Below, piece after piece: positions 55,172 through 64,000 of a stretch of 64,000 bases of DNA (within the stretch, counting starts at the first letter, position 1; each line of letters begins with the position of its first letter). The stretch is from NCBI GenBank assembly GCA_050084515.1, contig CM114272.1, positions 1 to 64,000 of the forward strand, given 5' to 3'. Source of the stretch: Blasia pusilla (Eukaryota > Marchantiophyta > Marchantiopsida > Blasiales). The position numbers were made by a program, and so were the translations under genes. Under the pieces are notes generated by a model. The model saw nothing but the letters and a program-made list of their open reading frames with translations. It had not been told where the DNA came from and searched no databases.

Positions 55172-55499
55172 GCACACGAAAGAGTGAAGCAGACCATCCG
55201 ACGAAGCCGAGAGAGGATAGACTAGTCAGAGGTGGCAGCTGTGATATCAAGCTATGGAATTGTCGAACACGTAGCCCAGTGGCACAGAGCACCGAGGCTC
55301 TCTTTTCAACTCTCCCCACGCTCCGCTTTAAGTACGATGACAGTGTCACTTCTTTCATACGCTTGCACTAGTTTATTTTATTCCGCGCATTGTATCAGTT
55401 TATTCCGCATATCACGAAGTTCACACACATCCGATTCTCACTAAGGATGTCGAGAACTCACTTGATCTGGCATTAAGTTAGCTCGTTGTCCACAGAGTC

Positions 55500-55795
55500 T
55501 CTACGAGTTAAGAGCTCTCCCCACTCTCTGTCGCTCTGGTTAGAAGTACCACACTTCTTCTAGACCTGTGCTAAAATTATTGAAAGCTTTTTCTCTCTCT
55601 GGTTACAAGCACACTTCTCCAGATCTGATATTCACTTTACTCACCTCTGTCTGTGACTGTAAGTTAAGTGTACGCTTCTTCCAGAGCTATTATTAAATGT
55701 ATTCCGCACTCTGACTCTCTCTCCGCGTCCCACTCTCTATCTGGCTCGAAGTACACTTCTTCCAAACCTGCTGAGAAATTTGTTAGAAATTATCT
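55500..55795 (+). repeat. Degenerate tandem CT-rich repeat
   Basis: Several imperfect units of about 80 bp built on CTCTCTCTGGTTA, AGTACACTTCTTCCAGA and CTG...ATTAAAT. Sequence divergence between units is high. No gene is supported. Confidence 0.6.
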
Positions 55796-55816
55796 CTCTC
55801 TGGATATAGTAAACTT

Positions 55817-55900
55817 ACTCTGTCTACACCTATCCCAGTCTCAAGCACCGTCCAACCAGAGCGCGGGGTCTATGGTCGCAAGCCTACGACAGGCACTACT
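55817..55900 (+). repeat. Isolated copy of the short dispersed repeat, flanked by a 21-bp direct repeat
   Basis: This 84-bp segment matches the core of the family at 12394-15062 (CCATCCCAATCTC-, CCGTCCAACCA- and GGGGTCTATGGTYGCAAG-type blocks). It is bracketed by CTCTCTGGATATAGTAAACTT (55796-55816) and CTCTCTGGCTATAGTAAACTT (55901-55921), differing at one base, which looks like a target-site duplication. Confidence 0.65.
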
Positions 55901-55929
55901 CTCTCTGGCTATAGTAAACTTTTTCCAGA

Positions 55930-58900
55930 CTTGTGATTAAAGTCGCTCAGTTGATTCCGGATTGACGTGTGGGGCACTCTCCAGGACAACTCTCTACTCT
56001 GTCTCCCTCCCCGTCAGGAGTTGCTATGTTCGAGAGAGTACGACTCTCTCTAGAATATATCCATTTTATTATAAAATAAATTTCAAGAGAAAAAAGAATG
56101 CAAAAAGAAAATGGCAATAAATTAAAGAAAACACCAATTCAACAAACTATACGATTGATAGTCTGAAACAAATCTAACGAGAACACGTGTGGTTGGTCAG
56201 ATGTGAATGGAGGACGAGCCGAACAACCCCCCACCACCTCCGCACGACGTGTCAATGCCAAGACTTATGCACGTTGTAAGGCCACTAAGATGCATTGCCG
56301 AAAATAAGTGGTAATTAGAAAGAGAGAAGGACTAGGAGAAGGGGCAAGGTGATGATTCTCGAGGGAATGGTGAACATATGTTTTCAAGAAAATATCAAAA
56401 GACTCGTGTAAATGACCGAATACTTCCATTGCAAAAGTAATATATCCATCGGTGGCATGTCTTATAACATATCTTAACTCCTTGATATTTGATATAATTT
56501 CGACCGCCAAACCTTTGGTATGTACACACCAAATCAGAACGTGTTGAGTCAACCACCACCACATCACCTAATGTTCAAATCCACCTCGAAATATGACAAC
56601 TTCCACTCTTTATGAGAGGTTGCTTGCGTGATCGAAGTAAATAAAATTCTTCCTTCCCCATTTTTCTCTCGCACTCTCCCATCTCTCTCACGTCCTCTCT
56701 ATGGTCTTTATCACTCGTTCTAGAATCTCTCATTACTAAGGACTCTTCGTTATAAGTAAATAAAATTCCTCCGGACAGCCTCTCTCGGCGTCCCCATTTC
56801 TCTCTCTCCGTCTGTATCACTCATTCTCGAATCTCTTACTATTTAGGACTTGGGGGCAATGTCCGGGGAGAACCAGGGTTACGTGTTGAACTAGCCGGAA
56901 GAATCTGAGAATTCCCGATTCAGGTCGTCACTTACCGGCCAAAACCGAACGTTCAGGGAGGGTGTCCTTTGTATTCGTACCTGTTTAGCCGGCTGGAATG
57001 AAGCCTTCAAAAATTTCCGGACCGGAAATGTACCGGTTGTCACGAAAAAACTCCTGGGGGCACTCTGAAATCTCTCGGGAGTTGGGACCGAGGGACTTCT
57101 TTATTCATTTTTCCGTTTCATGTTTTTTCGCTGTACTTATCCAGCAACTAATCCTCGTGGGCATCGAGACGGTTAGCGTAGCACAAGGGATCGAGTGAAT
57201 ATTCGGTCCTGAGGATCCCATGTCGTAGCTGGCGAGGCCGTCTTTCCAAGTCTCGCCTGTCCCACTCATGGAGTACTAGTAATAATAAGTAGAGTGGAAT
57301 TTGGACTCTTTTCTTCTCTCTCTTCGTTCGTTTCGATAATTCTATGACCCCCTTCCAGAGGCCCAGCGCCTTTGAAGCGTCCAGGAAAGTTCTCTACACA
57401 TAGCTCCCTCTGAGATAGAATATTAATCAAGATCTTTCGAATATTAATCAAGAATTGAATATGGGAAATTTCGACTAAAAGTAGTTTTGTGACTGGTCTG
57501 TTGGGAGTGGCATGTATATTTATTCCCATCTAGTTGTCCAAAATTTAATAAGATATAAGCATTTCTATAATTATTAGAGAACGCTATTTTCAGTCGATGA
57601 GATTGTTCAAAAATAATTAAAATCACAATTCATTTTTTTAGAATGAATTATGGTAGGTAATTACATCCTAATCGCACTACCTTACCCTAGGTTGTATCAT
57701 GGTAGAGTGTCCTTTGGGAATTCTCCTGCTTTTAGCATCTTGACATGTGTTCTTATCATTTGAGGGATTAGTCTGGACATATACAAATTCTTCCTATTTT
57801 TTCTTTTCCATCTAATCTATCCAAAGTCCACACATATTTATATTATTATTATTATTGAAAATTGTTTTCTTGATTAGTAAGCACTTCCTTTATTTGACAA
57901 GTGATAACCCGAACAATAGAAAACATGTTTTCTATTTTATGAGAACAAGAAAAAATTAATTCGCATGAGTCCACGAGTTGCCCGCTAGTTAATAATTATG
58001 TTCTCCCATAAACTAGTTAGGAGCATGAAGGTAAATTTTGGATTTGTTGTTGTTCAAATTTCACATCATTAACCCAACAAGTACCTACTATCCTTATATT
58101 ATGAGAACATGGAATTATGAGTCTTGGCCCCTCTTTGGAACCCAAAGAGTCTTGGGTGAACTAACCTAGGGTTTTCGTTCGTAGAACCAAAGGAACTTTC
58201 TTTGGCACTAATGAATGCGGACGAACGGGTCCAAGAGTGAGAAACGAAGTGTGCACGAGAACTACAATAAGACAAGAAACTTCAGATGCTTTGAGGAGGA
58301 GACACCAGATCAGGTGCTGGCTAAGCTTCGCATGATTCTAGAATAAGCATGATACTTGGAATACTTTTGAAGTGGCTCAAGAGAATCTAGAGTGGTCTAT
58401 TGAAGACAGGCACCAGATGTCTCTCTAAGACTTTGAGACCTTATGAAGACTCACGAAATGTTTTCGACGACCAAATGTTGAGATGACTGCACCTTCAAGA
58501 ACGAGTCTGAAATTGCTGCAGGTTTTCTCAACGAAAGAGCTCACCATAAAGCCATTACTCGAAACAGTCTCAGCAGATTTGAAACTCTCCATCCTGTGGA
58601 TGAAGCATGCTCGGACGTTGCTAACGACATACTCACTGAGAACCCGTTCACCAAGTGGCAGCCATGTTTCCAATCTCTTCCTTGGGTTTCAATCTCGGTG
58701 GATATTTGCTCACTTGTCCGGAGAGGAACCCCTCTGAGGTGACCCGTAGGTTATGATTCTTGAAGCACGTAAACGACCCGAAACGGTTGGAATAGAGACG
58801 ATAATGGCGCTGCTAGATATGGTTCCACGTGGTTCTCCAAGGGCCCTGCTACAGTGCATTGATTGCACGAGGGAAGCAGTTTGATTCCTCTGTAATCTTT

Positions 58901-59719
58901 CCTATCGATTTGAATTGTGTGGTTTCCACAATAGACAACACATAGAATCATTACTTTCTTCAAGTACCTACAGAGCTTCATATATGAATACACGAGAAAT
59001 TCCCGCATCCACGGCTTTTAGTACCTATGTTGATTACGGAGTTTAAGAGCCCTGCACAAATTTACCCGGGCATGGTCTGGTTCCCTATTTCCTTAGCATC
59101 GATATGGAGAACCTCTGCAGCGGCGGTCTGTGGATATCCATCGAGAAAGCGAAAGCCTTGGAGGGTTGGATCCCAACCACAACGACTCTCTTCTCAATCG
59201 CTTGGCAAACTTCAACACAAAATTGGCGGTCACAGGGTAAATTCGAGAAAAAAGACAAACATTGCTCAGGATTCGGAAATTAATGAAGAGGGCATTGGAT
59301 AGAGGGATGTCCTTACGTACTGTGATTTACGTAGTGCACGTTTAGCTGATTTAAATACTGCGCGTTGTTACGATCCGCCAGGAGATCGAGGTCCGCTTGG
59401 ACTTTGGGCAGCCAGACATGGATATGTCCTTCCTGTGACAATCGTATTCGGTGGTAGATGATGAATCACATCGGGACTATCCCAACAACGTCAGCCGTGT
59501 ACACATCATTCACTTGAGCATAAAAAATCGTATCCTCGCGTTACACTTGACCGTGTGTAACTATGAAAACATACCTCACCGTGAAGAGATCAAACCAGTC
59601 ATGGCGAACCCACGACCAATTCAAGTTCCAGGATTTGTAATAGTTTACATGCCAGCAATGTACTGGCGATTTAATTCGATTTCAAGGGATCTCGTGCTCA
59701 TAAGCACGAGGAAATGGGT
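55930..59719. other. Intergenic region, no gene supported
   Basis: Includes CT-rich DNA at 56640-56850 and AT-rich DNA at 57400-58100. Frames at 56265-56820, 58425-59008 and 59027-59302 show no recognisable product. Confidence 0.4.
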
Positions 59720-62700
59720 CTAACAAAAGATGTCCGCTCTATGCGGAACAGCATCACTATTCTCTGGTTGCCTATTAGAAGTATCTAACATTTCTTCAGA
59801 AAAACCAACCTGCCTCAATGCTTCGTAGACACCGATGCCCGCAGCAACGGACAGATTCAGACAGCGGACATACGTTTCGTCAATTGGGATACGTACCGTC
59901 CCTCCACCGTGTTTATCATTCATACACTCCTGGAGCGCGGCATCAGGAATGCCTTCAGTTTCAGACCCGAACAACAGCCAGTCCCCTGGTCGATATTTCA
60001 CAACCTGGAAAAGCAATGTCACGTTGGACAATACACATCAGCTTCTCTCCATTTTCAACAGAACAAGAAAGTTGACAGGTTCAATTTGGACTTACATGGA
60101 TTGGGATTTTCTTAGGGTAAGGTTTTGGCATGGACAACGCTTTCGTACTACTTGGCAAGACTATGAGACGAAAGTTGAATGGCAGGACAAGAATATACGT
60201 AACAAACATAGAATGGTTGAGACAGACATTCATTCCAATGAGCAAGGACACAAGTGTTTTCCCTGATACCCAATCAATTGAGGTGGTCCGCTCACGTGAC
60301 GTCAGACGTGAGCTTGTTTACTTTCCTGTAGTCTGACTACGATTTCAACACCTATTCAGGCCCATGGAATTCTCACGTGAGCTTGTTTACTTTCCTGTAG
60401 TCTGACTACGATTTCAACACCTATTCAGGCCCATGGAATTCTCACATTAGTCGCAGCAATATTCCGCATCGCTCAACAGCGTTTCAACTAGTAGTGCTAT
60501 CAGCTTCTCGAATCCAAGTTCCCTGCTCTCCGTTTCAGTGCCTGAATTCCCCCACAGTTCAGTCCTTACCAAGTAAAGAGGCTTCGTCTCCAGCTTTCCA
60601 CAATTTCCAAGTGCATAGCAGGAAGGGCGAGCCAACTGGAAAGGCTACTCCGTCGGTCAGCAAAATTTCCAAAAGTAAAAGTACAGGGGAGGACGGAGGA
60701 ATCTCATCATTCAGCAAAAACTGACCGGATAGGTTGAGAGGAACAATAAACATACCCCACGCCTTGGTTGGCTGGCCAAGAAGACTGGGATGGGTTGAGG
60801 GATAGGAAAAATAGGAAGATAGGTTGGGACATGGAGAGTCTCATATAGTGCGAGGGCAGATCATACAGAGAGTGTTGAGAGGATGACTAGGACAGAGATA
60901 GAGCTAAGGACAAACGAGAATCGTACAGTGTGTGGAAGGGCTCCCTTTTTTGTGAAGCCTAGTAGCCGCTTCTCTCCCTCCTACAGCAACCGATGGATGT
61001 TATTGAAAAAACCCTGTTTATATCATGAGAAAGGTGTGCATTCAAAGACACTTCGACTACGACTAAATATCAATGACTGAGATAAGGCAAATATGAAGAT
61101 TTTCTGCAAATTCTGCAAACCTAGTCTAAAAATTATGATAAAAATGACCACGATACTAACCTGTTCTTGAAAGTACTGGAAGAAATCTGCCCAGGAGCTA
61201 TGAACTTTGACGACCACATATCTGAAGCAATTGGGTTCAGGAGGAAACATATGATCACGAGTGAGATGTGGCATTATGTGAGATAGATCATTAATCTGTT
61301 TTCTCGGAACCCAGCTCCTAGTACCATTGAAGTGGTCACAACTAAGAATCGAAAGCCTCAGAGGCCCATTTCCATTCTTTTCCAGAATTGTTCACCAAGT
61401 TGGGAGTTTACGAACTAAAAGTATGAAGAATAAATTGATTAAATTAAGTGTCCGCGCAGATGAGTTTCAAACCACAAGAGACACTACACCAGTAAAGGAC
61501 ATCAGCTGTGAGCACGGCCTATGGAAAGTGGGAATGAAGTGGCTAATACATTGGGCATGCTAGAACCTATGAAAATGTCAGACAACGGGCATATCATGGC
61601 AAGATGGTTTCAATAGAAGCAGATAGAGAGAAGAATATGGTACAACATACATACTTTACTACAGATCCGATGAAGCTTTGAGTTGTTTTCAATGAAGACA
61701 TCTGGCAGTCATTGCAATCAAAAAATAGGCTGCAAATTATATTTAAACATTACACTTATGGAGGATACGGCCAATAATCCAATCCAGCACGCTTCAACTT
61801 TGCACTATTGATCTCGAAACCTAGAGGCTGCACAAGAATCACCATCTTGCAATTAGACGTGGTCAACTTGATGCATCAAACACAACACTCTTCTTCACCA
61901 TAAAACCAAATGTATCAAGAGTCATATTCTGAGATATGTTGGAGGGATGAGTCATCCATGTGGAGGGTTTTCCTCATTCCACTAGAGATACTTGCTAGCA
62001 CACATAAGAAGCAGAGAGTCAAATAGACGAGTATACACCTGTCTTTCAAAGTCAGGGTTTAGTGTTCCATTCCCACCACATTGGCTATTCACTCAAAGGG
62101 TTCACAACTTAGAACTTCCAAGAATGTCAAAAACTATTGTCAACATCATTCCAGTGCAAGCCTTATACTTTAGGGTGTACTTTTGGCAGGATATTTCCTA
62201 CTAATGATAATGGTAAGTGATCGTAAAGACATACTGATGACCCAGAACGACAAGAGGGTCATATAAATAACGAGGAAACAGGGTCAGGCACTTCTACCTC
62301 ATGTGACATCATCAGTCAGTCGGGAGCTCTTGTAAGTGGATATGACACCTCAATTGCTACATTGAATCAGTTTAACCCTTGGTGTAATAATCTCCTCGTA
62401 TAGAACACTTGTATCCCCATATTGTAGGCAACTGTGCAGGTTTTGCAAGTTAGACTGCACTAAAAACTAGTGCCTGTCACATTCATGTGACCTGTGGACA
62501 AAGTTGGATCGATGTTCATACAGAACCACTCGGAAGTTGTTCACAGTGTGGAAATGATACAGGGTACAGTACAGGGATCAGACAGCTACTTTTCCCCTAT
62601 GATTAAGTGAAAAAAGGTGACAAGAGGAAAGAGAATTTAACAGGGGAAAAAAGAGGATAATTCGTGTGTGGAGGAGAGCCAAAAGAACTAGAATGGCCAC

Positions 62701-63254
62701 AACACAGGAAAGTAACCCAAAGAAAACCAACAATAACTGGATAAAGGTTCAAGCACAAATTAGCTACGACTTTGAAACTGCATACCTCCACAAGATGCAA
62801 ACCAACTGCAGCTGCAGCACAAGTTCTTGCAATGCATCCCGTATTTCCAGGTATCTGGCAAGAACCAAGCCCATTCTGAATGTCAGGCTGACCAAAATTG
62901 GTTCTACAAATGGACACCGCATTGAATCATTCCCTGAATCAGCATGTGACCATGGTGTTTGTCATTTCTAACGCTGTCTTGAAATTTAAAATGATTGGAG
63001 GCCAATGATTGCCCTCCAATTTCACTCTGTAATTTAAATGTGATGAAGACGTTAAGTATGATGTAGGCATGCACCACCAAAAAGATATGACGATAGAAGA
63101 TGATTTGTAAGAGACTTGAGTAGAAATAATTGGAGAAAGGTGAAACATAATACCTGCGGTGAGACCAAGACAACTTGAAGGTCTGTTCTCCTTAGAGATG
63201 ACTTGGCAACTCCTGTAATCTCTCCTGTCCAGGAACTGTTTTGGTCTTGTGATG
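59720..63254 (-). CDS. tRNA (cytidine/uridine-34-2'-O)-methyltransferase, TrmL-type SPOUT (5' end unresolved)
   Basis: Minus-strand exons: 63154 to about 63254 (upper edge uncertain), 62786-62854, 61769-61827, 61161-61221, 60927-60980 and 59720-60004. Joined in phase they give DLQVVLVSPQ, IPGNTGCIARTCAAAAVGLH, PLGFEINSAKLKRAGLDYWP, YVVVKVHSSWADFF, EGEKRLLGFTKKGALPHT, YRPGDWLLFGSETEGIP and RIPIDETYVRCLNLSVAAG. These are the SPOUT knot motifs of TrmL, which uses S-adenosylmethionine to methylate the wobble ribose of certain tRNAs. The chain as read is about 210 residues and covers the whole catalytic domain. The 63154 exon has no in-frame ATG and a TGA at 63283-63285, so an upstream exon with the start and probably a transit peptide is missing from my model. 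The exon 60927-60980 uses a GTACGA donor. An organellar location is inference. Confidence 0.88.
60291..60312. promoter_or_regulatory. Overlapping CACGTG and TGACGTCA palindromes
   Basis: CACGTG at 60293-60298 overlaps the palindrome TGACGTCA at 60297-60304, and ACGTGAG follows. These are core sites for plant bHLH and bZIP factors. They lie in a TrmL intron, so a regulatory role is uncertain. Confidence 0.35.
60306..60443 (+). repeat. 69-bp exact tandem duplication in a TrmL intron
   Basis: Two head-to-tail copies, period 69, appear identical across CGTGAGCTTGTTTAC through GGCCCATGGAATTCTCA. The lack of divergence implies a very recent event or an assembly artefact. Confidence 0.9.
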
Positions 63255-63288
63255 CTGGTTTGAGAACAGATTTAAACACTCGTCAAGA

Positions 63289-63745
63289 ACGGAATCTTTT
63301 CACGTGTCCAATTCTTCGGCAATAAGTCATCCCAGCAATACTTCCATTGAAAGGACAACCGGAATCTACATCAACTATGAACTGGATCTCGTGGCGTTCT
63401 AAAACTGTTACCTACTCAATATACACTGATACTAGCAGGTCGCAAAAAAAGACACACTCGTTCATATCAAAGACCACAAAAACTTGTAGCTGATATCCGA
63501 GATATTCCTTCCAGTAACGGAATCTTTTCTCACGTCCAATCCTTAGGCAGTAAGTTCTTCCAACAATAATTCCATTGAATGGACAACCAGGATCTACATC
63601 AACTACGAAGTGCATCTCGTGGCGTTCTGAAACTGTTACCTACTCAATATACTCTGATACTAGCTGGTCGCAGAAAACGAGACATTCGTTCACAGCAAAG
63701 ACCACAGAAACTTGTAGCTGACATCCGAGATTTTTTTTCCGGTAG
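63289..63745 (-). repeat. 228-bp tandem duplication with conserved reading frame
   Basis: Two units align at a constant offset of 228 bases without indels (63291-63518 and 63519-63746). The period is 76 codons, and on the minus strand one frame is open through each unit with related peptides (RYWKEYLGYQLQVFVVFDMN versus CYRKKNLGCQLQVSVVFAVN), ending at a TAG at the same place in both. The peptide family is not recognised. It lies just upstream of the readable TrmL exons and could belong to a neighbouring gene or pseudogene. Confidence 0.7.
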
Positions 63746-64000
63746 CATTGTGAGATCGAGCCATTGGCGCTCAACGGTTCAAGAGTTCCATAATCATAAT
63801 TCACAAGTGCTTGAACATGGAAGAAACCAAATTCAATCATTCATTACAATAACTAGAGATAACCTCAAGTCCACGGAAAATGGGTAGCATATGAGTTGTG
63901 TAGAGCTGCGTGGCATTCACTTCCAAGTGCAAAAAGTGTTTTAAAACTTCCGTGGGACCTGAGGTTTGTACGGGAGACAAAATCTGCTGGGAACCTGGCC
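63746..64000. other. Window end, no further feature seen
   Basis: Unassigned DNA. The missing first exon of the TrmL-type gene may lie here or beyond the window. Confidence 0.4.

Overview
This window is a eukaryotic chromosome or scaffold end from a plant-type genome. It opens with a C-rich telomere-type array read inward, followed by subtelomeric and retroelement debris and then six recognisable intron-containing nuclear genes separated by AT-rich intergenic DNA. A sucrose synthase, a BRCT-containing DNA polymerase lambda, telo-box motifs upstream of two ribosome-related genes, short GT-AG introns, and Ty3/gypsy fragments together point to a land plant. The modest intron sizes and gene spacing suggest a non-seed plant such as a moss or lycophyte, but this is inference and the species cannot be named from the sequence alone. 

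Layout: 1-3525 telomeric array, CCTGGG-type at the outer end, grading through CCTGGG/CCTAAA mixtures to CCTAAA and finally degenerate CCCTAAA. 3526-9200 subtelomere with a broken CxxC gene, a diverged direct repeat and two Ty3/gypsy fragments in opposite orientation. 10560-11430 complete RPS21 (eS21). 12160-15110 cluster of a short dispersed repeat. 15110-19260 non-coding, with a tRNA-like motif. 19260-22450 UTP5/WDR43. 23000-29600 repeats, an LTR-retroelement remnant and AT-rich DNA. 29626-31598 a uL18-family ribosomal protein, probably organellar. 33479-38461 DNA polymerase lambda (minus). 38500-48260 decayed retroelements, duplications and a minisatellite. 48269-54840 sucrose synthase (minus, 15 coding exons). 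55500-59700 non-coding with more repeat. 59720-about 63254 a TrmL-type tRNA 2'-O-methyltransferase (minus, 5' end not resolved), ending next to a 228-bp tandem duplication. 

Four of the six genes serve ribosome or tRNA biology: RPS21 in the cytosolic small subunit, UTP5 in the nucleolar SSU processome, uL18 probably in an organellar large subunit, and TrmL in wobble-base methylation. Polymerase lambda acts in DNA repair and sucrose synthase in carbon metabolism. The genes are not co-transcribed and I see no operon-like arrangement. Exon boundaries were read by hand from GT-AG sites and reading-frame continuity against remembered family patterns; no alignment was run.
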